Counted from the first letter of the stretch, positions 27,097 through 36,710 are shown. The stretch: DNA of 64,000 bases from Candidatus Enterococcus ferrettii (GCF_017377655.1 NZ_JAFREL010000042.1:26254-90253), one strand, 5' to 3'. Made by a program: numbers and translations. The notes: generated by a model from the sequence alone, not told the origin.

Positions 27097-28059
27097 ATGA
27101 AAACTTACCAATTAGAAAATGAGTTTGTTCGTATCGAATTTTTGAACTATGGTGGAACCCTGACCAAAATGATTAACAAAAAGACCCAACAAAATTATCT
27201 CCTAGCCTATAAAAATCAGGAGGATTATAAAAAGAACCCTTATTTCTTTGGTGCGACAATTGGTCGGAATGCTGGAAGAACGTATCCACCCTTTTATCAA
27301 AATTATCAAGGAGCTAAAAGAGTATTGGATACGAACGAAGGACAGGTTCACCTGCATGGTGGGAGCGAGGGCCTGCACCAAGTGGAATGGGAGGTTGAAA
27401 AGCTGTCGGATACTACCTATCGTCTAACTTTTGAAGATACTCAATCTCTTTATGAACCAATGAAGCTGGAGCTGATTTATCAGCTAGAGAACAATCGTTT
27501 TACAATTAGAATGCAAGGTCGTGCAGAACAGCCAACTGTTTGCAATCTTACCAATCACAGTTATTTCAATTTAGGAGAAGAGTCGACTGTTGCCTTTCAT
27601 CGTCTGCAAACAGCATCGGCAACACTTCAGCTGATTGATGAGCAGTTTATACCAACAGAAAAATATTCGACAATGCTGCCTTCAGAATATGCCCCGTTTA
27701 ACTTTTCTGAAGAAAAGGCCGTTCAAAAAGCTTTGAACTTAGAAACCCCTCTGTCAAAAATTTGTGCGGACGGAATTGATTTGGCATATTGTTTCACCAA
27801 TAATGATGACAAGGAGCCTAAAATTCGTTTAACTGATCGTCAACGACAAAACAAGTTAACTATTTATTCTGACCAGGAGGCTTGCATTATCTATACCTTG
27901 AACAAGCTTTCTGACAAAGTAAAACTAGAAAATGGCGGGCTGGTCGAGAAATATGGCGGCATTACTTTCGAAATGCAGCATAAACCCAATTATGTTCACA
28001 CGACTGCCGATTATTTAGTGACAGATTATCAGGCGTATACAATTTATGAAATTGAATAG
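27097..28059 (+). CDS. galM: Aldose 1-epimerase (mutarotase)
   Basis: A 320-residue GalM-type enzyme. It has GATIGRNAGR, HLHGGSEGLHQ, CNLTNHSYFNLG with the catalytic His, and a C-terminal Glu region GGITFEMQH. It equilibrates alpha and beta anomers of aldoses, probably here galactose, xylose or lyxose. It lies between the lyxose isomerase and xylulokinase genes, overlapping the open frame but not the chosen start of the kinase. Confidence 0.88.
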   Translation: MKTYQLENEFVRIEFLNYGGTLTKMINKKTQQNYLLAYKNQEDYKKNPYFFGATIGRNAGRTYPPFYQNYQGAKRVLDTNEGQVHLHGGSEGLHQVEWEVEKLSDTTYRLTFEDTQSLYEPMKLELIYQLENNRFTIRMQGRAEQPTVCNLTNHSYFNLGEESTVAFHRLQTASATLQLIDEQFIPTEKYSTMLPSEYAPFNFSEEKAVQKALNLETPLSKICADGIDLAYCFTNNDDKEPKIRLTDRQRQNKLTIYSDQEACIIYTLNKLSDKVKLENGGLVEKYGGITFEMQHKPNYVHTTADYLVTDYQAYTIYEIE

Positions 28060-28072
28060 GAGGGGGAAACCC

Positions 28073-29545
28073 ATGACATACTTTTTAGGTGTCGATTTAG
28101 GCACGAGCTCATTAAAAATTATTTTAGGAAATGACACCGGGGAGTTATTAGGCAGTACCAGCAACACCTTTGCTATATCTTCTCCAAAAGCCGGCTACAG
28201 TGAGGAAAATCCTGTCGACTGGCAACGAGCTTTTGATCGAGCAATGACCGATTTGATTACTCAATTCCCTGAAATTGTTGAGGCTTCCTTAATTCTAGGA
28301 TTCTCGGGTCAAATGCATTCGCTGGTTCTAATTGACCAGACGGGTAAAGTTTTACGACCAGCAATTTTATGGAACGATGGCCGTACCTCAGCAGAAGTAC
28401 AACAGCTGCGAGAAACCTTGGGGGAACATCTATTATCAGTTGAAAAAAATATTCCCTTAGAAGGCTTTACTTTGCCTAAAATTATGTGGGTGCAAAAGCA
28501 TCAGCCAGAAATCTGGACCCAAACATGGAAATTCATGCTGCCGAAGGATTATCTAGTCTATTATTTAACCGGGCTGGTCTTTACAGAACCTTCCGATGCT
28601 GCGGGGACCATTATGTTAGACGTCGAAAAACAGTGTTGGGACGAAGAGCTATTAAAACAATTGAACATTTCTTTAGAACAGTGTCCTAAGATTCAGCCTT
28701 CTACTAAAATAATTGGTGAAATGAAGTCTGATTTAAAACAGCGTTTCGGTTTTAAAGGATCAGTCGAACTAGTAATGGGTGGGGCGGATAACGCTTGCGG
28801 CGCTTTTGGCAATTTGACAGACCCACAAGCTCAAGGCCTTATTTCAGTGGGAACCTCTGGGGTAGTTTTGACTTATGAAACGGAAAAGCCCCAGCAGGAT
28901 TTGGGAAAATACCATTATTTCACTTCAGTGATGGCAGATCAAAATTATAAAATGGGAGTAACGCTTGCGGCAGGATATTCCCTCGACTGGCTCAAAAAGC
29001 TTTTGGCACCTGAAGAATCCTTTACTGCCTTTACCCAATCAGCAGCAGATAGTCCCATCGGCAGTCAAGGGGTGACTTTTCTGCCCTATCTATTTGGCGA
29101 GCGCAGTCCATATTTTGATCCGAGCTTAAGTGGGGCATTGCTGGGCTTACGTGCACACCATACACGCAGTGATATTATCCGCGGGGTCATGGAGGGCATC
29201 GCCTTTTCATTGCGCAATGTTTATGAAAATATGGGGATTCAATCAACAGCGGCTATTGAAGTTTTTCGAATTACTGGAGGAGTAGTCAAGAATCCTTTCT
29301 GGCTGCAGCTATTTGCGGATGTTTTTCAAACGAAAATAGAGGTGCTGAGCTTTGATGAAGGTCCGGCTTATGGTGCGATGCTGTGTGCAGTGGCTGGTAA
29401 AAATGATTCTCCGATTTTCGCAACCTGGCAGGCAGCTAATCGTGTGAAAGTGGTTTATCAACCAAACTCTGACCAGGCGAGTGACTATCAGAAAGCCTAT
29501 GAACAATTTAAAAAATTAAGTGATCAACAGGCTGCCACAAACTAG
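28073..29545 (+). CDS. xylB: Xylulokinase, FGGY family
   Basis: A 490-residue FGGY sugar kinase. The start at 28073 follows AGGAGGGGG; the frame is open to 28046. The phosphate-binding motif is FLGVDLGTSSLK, with SGQMHSLV, LWNDGRTSAE, the conserved GADNACGAFG and the C-terminal GGVVKNPFWLQLFADVF. These match xylulokinases: phosphorylation of D-xylulose at C5. It would take the product of the lyxose isomerase. A second FGGY kinase is encoded at 34.5 kb. Confidence 0.88.
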   Translation: MTYFLGVDLGTSSLKIILGNDTGELLGSTSNTFAISSPKAGYSEENPVDWQRAFDRAMTDLITQFPEIVEASLILGFSGQMHSLVLIDQTGKVLRPAILWNDGRTSAEVQQLRETLGEHLLSVEKNIPLEGFTLPKIMWVQKHQPEIWTQTWKFMLPKDYLVYYLTGLVFTEPSDAAGTIMLDVEKQCWDEELLKQLNISLEQCPKIQPSTKIIGEMKSDLKQRFGFKGSVELVMGGADNACGAFGNLTDPQAQGLISVGTSGVVLTYETEKPQQDLGKYHYFTSVMADQNYKMGVTLAAGYSLDWLKKLLAPEESFTAFTQSAADSPIGSQGVTFLPYLFGERSPYFDPSLSGALLGLRAHHTRSDIIRGVMEGIAFSLRNVYENMGIQSTAAIEVFRITGGVVKNPFWLQLFADVFQTKIEVLSFDEGPAYGAMLCAVAGKNDSPIFATWQAANRVKVVYQPNSDQASDYQKAYEQFKKLSDQQAATN

Positions 29546-29759
29546 CTGATTAATCCCTCAAAAATAGTTGTATCAACAAAGCATCCTTAGTAAAATGAAC
29601 TTAACAAAAGAACCATTAATTGTCTTATATAATAGAAGAAACACGAAAAAAGCCAATGAAAAACCAGTTAATTGGCCTTGACCTTTAGCCAAAAAGTAAA
29701 AAAGGACGAGAAAATTATCAAAAGCTGATATCTCACCTCAGCGGATAAAGGAGAGCACA

Positions 29760-30611
29760 ATGGAAGAAGCCATTTTCTTAGTCAAACGGCAGCGATCGGA
29801 TTTTAAGGATTTCTATTTTTCCTTTTGCGGACATTCAAAAACATTTCCTGGGCACAGCTTTGGACCAGCCGTGAGGGATGTTTTCCTGATTCACATTATT
29901 TTAGAAGGCAGCGGCTACTATTCTATTAAGAAAACCAAATATCATCTCTCCAAAGGACAGGGCTTTGTCATTTACCCTGGGGAGTCGACCTTTTATCAAG
30001 CCAGTGAGGAACAGCCCTGGGAGTACGTTTGGTTAGCAATAGGCGGCGATTTAATCGAATCCTATTTAGCTAACTTAGGCATTACTCCGGCTCATTTATC
30101 TTTTGAAGTAACAAACTCAGCCGACTTTCATGCCTTAATCTTGCAATGCTTGGCCTATGAACAGGATACCCAATTGAATGAACTGATTTTGCAAAAAATT
30201 GCTTACAGCTTTATGGAGCTGCTGTCTAAATCAATGGTCCATACCTTGAAGGACAGTCACAGTACCAAAATGAACGGCTATGTTTTAGAGGCGTTAGAGA
30301 TCATTGGGGAACATTTCTGGCGAAACATTACGGTTAAGGAAATAGCCGAAAAGCTGATGATTGACGCCAGCTATTTATCCCGTTTATTCAAAAAGGACAT
30401 TGGAATTTCCATAAAATCTTATATTAACGAAATGCGGATTTCAACTAGCCGAGATATTATTGCAACGACTAATCTACCAATTTCTAAAATTGCTGAGATG
30501 ATAGGGTTCCCTACGACACAAGCTTTCTCCAAGGCTTTCAGCAAAGGCATGGGATTGTCGCCGTTTGCTTATCGTAAGGAACGAATCGGCTCAAACCATG
30601 AAATTTCATAA
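29760..30611 (+). CDS. AraC-family transcriptional regulator
   Basis: A 283-residue regulator with an N-terminal cupin sensor (about 20-160, GYYSIKKTKYHLSKGQGFVIYPGE-type segment) and a C-terminal double helix-turn-helix, ITVKEIAEKLMIDASYLSRLF and ISKIAEMIGFPTTQAFSKAF. It directly precedes and points toward the second alpha-galactosidase gene, as MsmR/RafR regulators do. It is likely an activator responding to melibiose, raffinose or galactose. Confidence 0.9.
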   Translation: MEEAIFLVKRQRSDFKDFYFSFCGHSKTFPGHSFGPAVRDVFLIHIILEGSGYYSIKKTKYHLSKGQGFVIYPGESTFYQASEEQPWEYVWLAIGGDLIESYLANLGITPAHLSFEVTNSADFHALILQCLAYEQDTQLNELILQKIAYSFMELLSKSMVHTLKDSHSTKMNGYVLEALEIIGEHFWRNITVKEIAEKLMIDASYLSRLFKKDIGISIKSYINEMRISTSRDIIATTNLPISKIAEMIGFPTTQAFSKAFSKGMGLSPFAYRKERIGSNHEIS

Positions 30612-30642
30612 AGTCAGAAATTGACAACTTTCCGTATCAAAG

Positions 30643-30676
30643 AGCGCTTACTTTTTAGGTAAGCGCTTTTTATAAT
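30643..30676 (+). promoter_or_regulatory. Palindrome and -10 box before the second alpha-galactosidase gene
   Basis: AGCGCTTAC-TTTTTAG-GTAAGCGCT (30643-30667) is a perfect 9-bp inverted repeat. It is followed by TTT and a TATAAT box (30671-30676), so it can serve as terminator of the araC gene or, because it covers the -35 region, as an operator. Each arm resembles half of a cre site. Confidence 0.6.
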
Positions 30677-30706
30677 GGGGCTAAGTTAAACGGAGGTGTC
30701 ACCAAT

Positions 30707-32953
30707 ATGACAAAGCAAGCAAAAGCATCAATTGAATATCTAGCGAATTGCAAACAGTTCCATTTGTCTAACAAACAAATCAGTTATGTGTTTTGTATAG
30801 CTGAGGATGGTAAGCTACTGCAATTATACTATGGTAAAAAAGTACCTCAAGAAAAAGATTATACTCATTTGATTGAACAACACTATCGGCAGCAAGCCCC
30901 TTGCCGAACGAAGGATGATTTATTGTATTCATTGGATAGTTTAAAACAGGAGCTGCCTGAATACGGAACGTCCGATTATCGTCACCCAGCGATTCGCTTA
31001 CGTCAGTCCAATGGCTCAGCCACCAGCGAGCTGGTTTATAATTCTTATGAAATAAGAGCTGGTAAAGAGCCGTTGCCAGGTTTACCTGCAACCCATACTG
31101 AAGATTCGTTGGAAGCAACAACTTTAAAGGTACAGTTAAAAGATGAACTCACAGGCGCAGTTGTTGAAGTTGTTTATACTATTTTCTCAGAGCTGTCAGT
31201 GATTACTAGAAATGTAAACGTTCTAAATCACGGGACAGAAGATCTTTTCTTAACCCATCTCATGAGTTTGAATTTGGATTTGCCCGACAGTGATTATGAA
31301 TGGCTTCAGCTTTCAGGAGCCTGGGGGCGAGAACGTCACGTAAAAAAGCGTACCTTGCAGCAGGGAATTCAATCGATTGAATCTACCCGTGGGATATCGA
31401 GTCCACAGCAAAATCCTTTTGTAGCCTTGGCACGACCGGAGACCACTGAATTTTCCGGAGAAGTAATTGGGGCGACACTGGTTTATTCAGGAAATTTCCT
31501 GGTGCAGGCAGAAGTGGATACCTTTGATGTGACGAGACTGCAATTAGGCATTAACCCTTTCAATTTTGAATGGAAGCTGGCTCCCGAGGAAAGCTTTGTT
31601 TCTCCTGAAGCGGTGCTGGTTTATTCTGATCAAGGATTGAACGGCATGAGTCAGACCTTCCACAGTCTCTTTAGAAAGCGCTTAGTTCGCGGGAAGTGGC
31701 GGGATCAGGAACGTCCCGTTTTAATTAATAATTGGGAAGCGACTTATTTTGACTTCACTGAGGAAAAATTACTGACAATTGCTGAAAAAGCCAAGCAGGT
31801 GGGCGTTGAGTTTTTTGTCTTAGATGATGGCTGGTTTGGCCGGCGGACTCATGAAAAGGCTGGGTTGGGTGATTGGTATGTCAATCACGATCGGCTACCT
31901 GATGGGATTGGGGCTTTGGCTGATAAAATTCGCGCCTTAGGTTTGAAATTCGGCCTGTGGTTTGAGCCGGAGATGGTTAATTTAGATAGCGATCTTTATC
32001 GCAATCATCCTGACTGGATGCTTCATACTCCGAATCGTAAGGCTAGTCACGGTCGGCATCAATACGTGTTGAACTATGCAAATCCTGATGTCGTTGACAA
32101 TATCTTTCAGCAAATGTGTTTGGTAATTGATGAGTCCAAGCTGGAGTACATTAAATGGGATATGAATCGGGTGTTGTCTGAGGTTTATGCTGTCAATCTT
32201 CCTGCTGATCGCCAAGGAGAAGCTTTTCATCGCTATGTATTAGGTGTTTACGATTTGTATGAACGGTTAGCAACGAAATATCCTAATATTTTGTTTGAAT
32301 CTTGTTCCTCTGGCGGGGGACGCTTTGATGCGGGAATGCTGTATTATGCGCCTCAGGCTTGGACCAGTGATGACACGGATGCTGTGGAACGGCTGAAGAT
32401 CCAATATGGAACCAGTTTTTTATATCCATTGTCCTCGATGGGGTCTCACGTATCAGTGATTCCTAATCATCAGACCAATCGTTTAGTACCTTTAAATACC
32501 CGGGCAAATGTTGCTTACTTTGGCACTTTTGGATATGAACTGGATTTAAGCAAGTTAAGTGAAGCCGAGATCGCTGAAGTTAAAGGGCAAGTGGCCTTTT
32601 TCAAAAAGTACCAGTCAGTTTTCCATAATGGGACCTTTTACCGGATTCAGTCACCTTTCGAGAAAAACAGGACCGAAACTAGCTGGATGGTAGTCAGCGA
32701 GGATCAGACGATTGCAATTGCCGGATACTACAAAATGTTAAACGAAGTCAATCGCTCATTCCATCGTATGAAGCTTCTGGGACTAAAGGATGACTGGGAT
32801 TATGTAATTGATGGAAACCTTCATAGTGGGGCTGAGTTAATGCACGCAGGATTAGTTTCTTCCGATGCTTCTAGCGGATTCTTAATTGATCAAACACCAC
32901 TGCCGCCGACCCATGACTATGATTCAAGACTTTGGATCATCGAAAAAGCTTAA
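30707..32953 (+). CDS. Alpha-galactosidase, GH36 (second)
   Basis: A 748-residue cytoplasmic GH36 enzyme. Motifs are FVLDDGWFG, KWDMNR with the nucleophile Asp, ESCSSGGGRFD and SDDTDAVERL with the acid/base. Compared with the first copy the Cys motif reads SCSSGGG rather than NCAGGGG, which places the two in different GH36 subgroups. It is followed by a GPH symporter gene, so its substrate enters unphosphorylated. Typical substrates are melibiose and raffinose. Confidence 0.94.
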   Translation: MTKQAKASIEYLANCKQFHLSNKQISYVFCIAEDGKLLQLYYGKKVPQEKDYTHLIEQHYRQQAPCRTKDDLLYSLDSLKQELPEYGTSDYRHPAIRLRQSNGSATSELVYNSYEIRAGKEPLPGLPATHTEDSLEATTLKVQLKDELTGAVVEVVYTIFSELSVITRNVNVLNHGTEDLFLTHLMSLNLDLPDSDYEWLQLSGAWGRERHVKKRTLQQGIQSIESTRGISSPQQNPFVALARPETTEFSGEVIGATLVYSGNFLVQAEVDTFDVTRLQLGINPFNFEWKLAPEESFVSPEAVLVYSDQGLNGMSQTFHSLFRKRLVRGKWRDQERPVLINNWEATYFDFTEEKLLTIAEKAKQVGVEFFVLDDGWFGRRTHEKAGLGDWYVNHDRLPDGIGALADKIRALGLKFGLWFEPEMVNLDSDLYRNHPDWMLHTPNRKASHGRHQYVLNYANPDVVDNIFQQMCLVIDESKLEYIKWDMNRVLSEVYAVNLPADRQGEAFHRYVLGVYDLYERLATKYPNILFESCSSGGGRFDAGMLYYAPQAWTSDDTDAVERLKIQYGTSFLYPLSSMGSHVSVIPNHQTNRLVPLNTRANVAYFGTFGYELDLSKLSEAEIAEVKGQVAFFKKYQSVFHNGTFYRIQSPFEKNRTETSWMVVSEDQTIAIAGYYKMLNEVNRSFHRMKLLGLKDDWDYVIDGNLHSGAELMHAGLVSSDASSGFLIDQTPLPPTHDYDSRLWIIEKA

Positions 32954-32976
32954 GCAAGAGAAAAGGAGAAAATACC

Positions 32977-34401
32977 ATGAAAGTATCCGCAAAAGAGAAG
33001 TATTCCTACGGTTTAGGTGCATTAGGAAAAGATATGATTGTTGCTCTGATTTTCGTTTTCGCGATGCTGTATTTTACCGACGTATTAAAAATATCCGCTT
33101 CATTTGTTGGAAGTTTGTTTTTCCTGGCTAAGTTCTGGGATGCGATCAATGATTTGGCTATGGGAGTCATCGTTGATAATACTCGGACCAAGTTTGGGAA
33201 ATTCCGGCCTTGGCTGGTCATCGGTACGTTGCTAAATGCTATTGTATTCGTTTGTTTGTTTACCAACTGGGGCTTATCAGGAACGGCTCTTTATGTCTTC
33301 GCTGCGGTGATGTACATTTTATGGGGAATGACTTATACAGTAATGGATATTCCTTATTGGTCGATGCTTCCCAACTTGACTAGTGACAAACGGGAACGTG
33401 AAAAGTTATCCGTCATCCCTCGTATTTTTGCTTCGATTGGCGGCTCATTAATTGTCGCTGGTTTCGGCTTGCAGATTATTGACTTCCTGGGCTCTGGGGA
33501 TATGCAAAGCGGATTTACCCGTTTTGCTTGGGTAATTGCCATTGTCTTTATTGTAACAATTGGCATTACAGTGCTAAATGTGAAATCCGCTGATAAAGCG
33601 GTTAGTAAAACTGCTGAAAAAGTATCTGTTAAGCAATTAATGAAGATCATTTTGAAAAATGACCAGTTGGTAGTTGCCATTGGTATTATTTTAACCTTCA
33701 ATTTGGCGATCCAATTTGTTAATGGGGTGTCTACGTATTACTTCATCTACGTGACTGGCAGCAAAATGATGTTCTCCGTCTTTACTATGTTTGCTGGTTT
33801 TGCCGAAATCGGCGGCTTGTTCCTATTTCCTGAGCTGGTTGGCAAGATTTCACGGGCAAAGGTTTATCTGTTGGCTTGTCTATCACCGGTCGTTGGATTT
33901 GTTTTATTACTAATCACCGGTTATGTTGCACCAGAAAATGTGTTCTTAACCGCTGCAGCTGGAATTTTAGTTAAATTAGGTTCTGGTTTACAATTGGGAA
34001 CAGCAACGGTTATCTTAGCCGATGTTGTGGACTACGGGGAATACAAATTTGGTACCCGTAACGAATCTGTGACCTTCTCGATTCAAACCTTGATGATTAA
34101 GTTTTCTTCCGCAATTGGGGCCCTTTTAACTGGATTTGCCTTAGATTTAACCGGTTATGTACCTAATGCTGTACAGAGTCCAGCTACTTTAATGGGGATT
34201 CGAATCGTAATGATTGTTTTACCGATTGGCTTTACCTTAATCAGCTATTTGATCTATAAGAAATTCTTCAGGTTAAGCGGCGAGTTTTATGACGAGTTTA
34301 TGGCTATTTTAACAAAGCGCAAGGCTGAAACGATAGAAAAAGAAGATCTACTGCCAGAGGAAAATCGGGAAATGCTGGAAAAACTGCCAGCTGATATATA
34401 A
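32977..34401 (+). CDS. GPH-family sugar:cation symporter
   Basis: A 474-residue MelB/GPH transporter. The start at 32977 follows AAGGAG and gives the usual MKVSAKEKYSYGLGALGKDM beginning; the frame reaches back over the alpha-galactosidase stop. Twelve hydrophobic segments can be picked out, with the family signature around WDAINDLAMGVIVDNTRTKFGKFRPW. There is no C-terminal IIA domain as in some LacS proteins. Next to an alpha-galactosidase it probably imports melibiose or another alpha-galactoside. Confidence 0.92.
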   Translation: MKVSAKEKYSYGLGALGKDMIVALIFVFAMLYFTDVLKISASFVGSLFFLAKFWDAINDLAMGVIVDNTRTKFGKFRPWLVIGTLLNAIVFVCLFTNWGLSGTALYVFAAVMYILWGMTYTVMDIPYWSMLPNLTSDKREREKLSVIPRIFASIGGSLIVAGFGLQIIDFLGSGDMQSGFTRFAWVIAIVFIVTIGITVLNVKSADKAVSKTAEKVSVKQLMKIILKNDQLVVAIGIILTFNLAIQFVNGVSTYYFIYVTGSKMMFSVFTMFAGFAEIGGLFLFPELVGKISRAKVYLLACLSPVVGFVLLLITGYVAPENVFLTAAAGILVKLGSGLQLGTATVILADVVDYGEYKFGTRNESVTFSIQTLMIKFSSAIGALLTGFALDLTGYVPNAVQSPATLMGIRIVMIVLPIGFTLISYLIYKKFFRLSGEFYDEFMAILTKRKAETIEKEDLLPEENREMLEKLPADI

Positions 34402-34408
34402 AAATTTT

Positions 34409-34450
34409 AACAGCAAGTCTGTCATTATAGATAGACTTGCTGTTTCCCTT
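34409..34450 (+). terminator. Terminator after the symporter gene
   Basis: AACAGCAAGTCT pairs perfectly with AGACTTGCTGTT, followed by TCCCTT, a poor T run. Confidence 0.7.
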
Positions 34451-34511
34451 AGTAAAGGAACATGCTAAGCTTATAAAGAGTGCAGCATATTAAAAGAAGG
34501 ATGGAGATCGT

Positions 34512-36011
34512 ATGTATTTATTAGGCATTGATATCGGCACGTCTTCCTGTAAAGTAGCCTTGTTTGATCTTGCTGGAGAAGCCATTGCCCAAGCAAGTGA
34601 AAGTTACCCCGTTTTTTATCCTCAGGAGGGCTGGGTCGAACAAAATCCAGGTGACTGGTGGCAGGCGGCTTGTGAAGCAACCAAGAAACTAATTGAACAG
34701 TTAAAAATCGATTCGAGTGAGATTGCTGGAATTGGGGTAGCTGGACAAAGCTGGTCAGCGATTCCTATGTCAGCTGACGGACAGGTTTTAGCCAATACGC
34801 CGATCTGGATGGATACTAGAGCGGTGGATATTTGTCAGGAGCTGGAGGAACAAATTGGCGAAGAACGGTTGTTTCAGCTTTGCGGAAATCCGCTTCAGCC
34901 GGCGTACACATTGCCAAAAATTTTATGGTACAAAAAGCATCAACCAGAGATGTATCAAAAAATCGATAAAATTTTGCAGTCCAACAGCTACATTGTTTAT
35001 CAACTGACCGGCTGTTTTTCTCAGGATGTTTCCCAAGGCTACGGATATCAATCCTTTGATATGCGAAAAGGTACTTATGACCAAACAATCTGTCAGGATT
35101 TAGGCATTCCGTTGGAAATATTGCCAGATATTTTCGTCTGCCATGAGGTTGTGGGCAAAGTAACAGATGAAGCTGCTCTTCAAACTGGACTAACTGCGGG
35201 CATACCAGTTGTGGCTGGCGGATTAGATTCTGCTTGCGGCGCTCTAGGTACTGGCGCAATTCAAGCTGGTGAAACGCAAGAGCAAGGTGGCCAAGCTGGA
35301 GGGATGGGCATTTGCTTAGACACCTACCAGGCGGACAAACGATTGATCCTTAGTAATCATGTAGTACCGAACAAGTGGCTGCTTCAAGGTGGTACGGTTG
35401 GTGGAGGCGGTGTGCTGAACTGGCTGGAAAAACAGTTAGGCGATGCAGAAAAACTAACAGCAGCCAAAAATAATACCAACAGTTTTATTGAATTAAGCTC
35501 TTTAGCTGAAAAAGTCTCTCCTGGTTCAGATGGATTGATCTTCCTGCCCTATATGGCGGGAGAACGTTCCCCGATTTGGAATCCTAAAGCCAAGGGCGTT
35601 TATTATGGACTTGATTTTAGTAAAACAAAAGGTCATTTGATCCGATCAGGAATGGAAGGCGTAGCTTATTCCCTTAAACATAATCTGGAAACTGCTCAAC
35701 AGGCTGGTGCAGAGGTTTCATTGCTTCGAGCAATGGGGGGAGCTGCCAACAGTGAAGTATGGACGCAAATCAAAAGTGATGTAACAGGCAAAGAAATTCG
35801 TGTGGTTAATACAGATACTACAACGACTTTAGGTGCGGCCCTGTTGGCAGGAGTAGGGACAGGTGTTTACACTGATTTTGAGGAAGCCGTGGCTAAAACC
35901 GTAACCTATGGTCGAACACATTATCCAAATCCTGAATTAGCCGATGTTTATCGAGCAGGCTATCAAAAATACTTGGCAATTTATGAAGGCTTGAAAGATC
36001 TTATGTGTTAG
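34512..36011 (+). CDS. FGGY-family carbohydrate kinase, xylulokinase-like
   Basis: A 499-residue FGGY kinase starting MYLLGIDIGTSSCKVALFD. It has GVAGQSWSAIPM, IWMDTRA, the GGLDSACGALG motif and a C-terminal RAMGGAANSEVWTQIKSDV. Overall it resembles xylulokinase, but WSAIP replaces the QMHS motif typical of XylB, so another ketose or polyol may be the substrate. It is alone, after a terminator, and shares an upstream AGGAACATGCTA element with the small gene at 36.4 kb. Confidence 0.82.
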   Translation: MYLLGIDIGTSSCKVALFDLAGEAIAQASESYPVFYPQEGWVEQNPGDWWQAACEATKKLIEQLKIDSSEIAGIGVAGQSWSAIPMSADGQVLANTPIWMDTRAVDICQELEEQIGEERLFQLCGNPLQPAYTLPKILWYKKHQPEMYQKIDKILQSNSYIVYQLTGCFSQDVSQGYGYQSFDMRKGTYDQTICQDLGIPLEILPDIFVCHEVVGKVTDEAALQTGLTAGIPVVAGGLDSACGALGTGAIQAGETQEQGGQAGGMGICLDTYQADKRLILSNHVVPNKWLLQGGTVGGGGVLNWLEKQLGDAEKLTAAKNNTNSFIELSSLAEKVSPGSDGLIFLPYMAGERSPIWNPKAKGVYYGLDFSKTKGHLIRSGMEGVAYSLKHNLETAQQAGAEVSLLRAMGGAANSEVWTQIKSDVTGKEIRVVNTDTTTTLGAALLAGVGTGVYTDFEEAVAKTVTYGRTHYPNPELADVYRAGYQKYLAIYEGLKDLMC

Positions 36012-36408
36012 CCTTTAAAATTGAATAACAATATCAGCCACAGTCCATTCAGTAGGAAGTTTTTTTGCTAAATGGGCTGATTGTCGTTCGTAATTTTATT
36101 ATGTAAACAAGGCTGACGATTCTAACATTTCTTTGAAATCAGCTGCAGTATTTTCTGACTAATGACGGGTCCTCTGTTTTTTTGAAAATGAAAAGATTTC
36201 TTTCAGAAATACACTTTTCATAGACTGAAAACTTATGGTAAAATCATTATTGTCGGTAGGCAGTTCTCTTACTCATCAAATTCTAGCTTGGCAAATAGTC
36301 TCATAGAAATTTGCGGCTTTAGACTGAGGTGAGGAGCTAGAGGAACATGCTACACTTCTTATAGATAGAAAACCTTGGTTTAAGGGAAATGATAAGGAGG
36401 GAAGAGAA
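36012..36408. other. Intergenic region with a dif-like half-site and a Met-cluster-flanking repeat
   Basis: No gene is seen. Bases 36082-36109 end in ATTATGTAAACA, matching the XerD-side half of dif. About 70 bases later, 36188-36212 reads TGAAAAGATTTCTTTCAGAA plus ATA, resembling the palindrome at 42943-42967. TTTTCA-tagac-TGAAAA (36215-36231) is a further inverted repeat. Both motifs recur together at 42.9 kb. Confidence 0.5.
36341..36364 (+). promoter_or_regulatory. Shared AGGAACATGCTA element with TTATAG box
   Basis: AGGAACATGCTA (36341-36352) is followed by TTATAG (36359-36364), about 45 bases before the small gene. The same 12 bases occur at 34456-34467 before the FGGY kinase, followed by TTATAA. 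This looks like a common promoter element or operator, though the spacing differs by three bases. Confidence 0.45.
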
Positions 36409-36648
36409 GTGGAAAATATGGAAGGCCATTTGGAATACAGCCATACAGAGGACAAATTAATTCAAGCTTCTAATCGAGTACGTTGTAAACAAGCAAAAAT
36501 TTCTGTTGTCACTTCTATGGCCGCCGTTTTAACTGGTTTCAATGTTGATGCTTTTGCTGACAGTGTGGTGGGGCCTATCATGGTTGCGGCCGGCATTGCG
36601 GCAGGTTTTGCAAACATTTATTTATTGAAAAAATACAGTACCAAATAA
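36409..36648 (+). CDS. Small membrane protein of unknown function
   Basis: A 79-residue protein, read from GTG at 36409 with an AAGGAGGG site seven bases upstream; the next ATG (36418) is badly spaced. A charged N-terminal third (EDKLIQASNRVRCKQAK) is followed by one or two Ala/Gly-rich hydrophobic helices and a KKYSTK tail. No family is recognised. The strong ribosome site, upstream element and terminator say it is expressed. A bacteriocin- or holin-like role is possible but unsupported. Confidence 0.6.
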   Translation: MENMEGHLEYSHTEDKLIQASNRVRCKQAKISVVTSMAAVLTGFNVDAFADSVVGPIMVAAGIAAGFANIYLLKKYSTK

Positions 36649-36666
36649 TCTAGCAATTATATTTTT

Positions 36667-36707
36667 AACCGCCCGTAGTGAATAATGAGTATTCGCTACG
36701 GGCGGTT
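36667..36707. terminator. Bidirectional terminator between convergent genes
   Basis: AACCGCCCGTAG pairs with CTACGGGCGGTT, extended by GAATA/TATTC, with AT-rich runs on both sides. It serves both the small gene and the trans-sulfuration gene. Confidence 0.9.
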
Positions 36708-36710
36708 TAT

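Noticed and set aside
30621..30650. TTGACA at 30621 as -35 of the alpha-galactosidase promoter
   Set aside because: No -10 box at 16-18 bases; the TATAAT at 30671 is too far away.
36667..36707. Operator for the trans-sulfuration gene
   Set aside because: It lies beyond the stop codons of two convergent genes and behaves as a bidirectional terminator.
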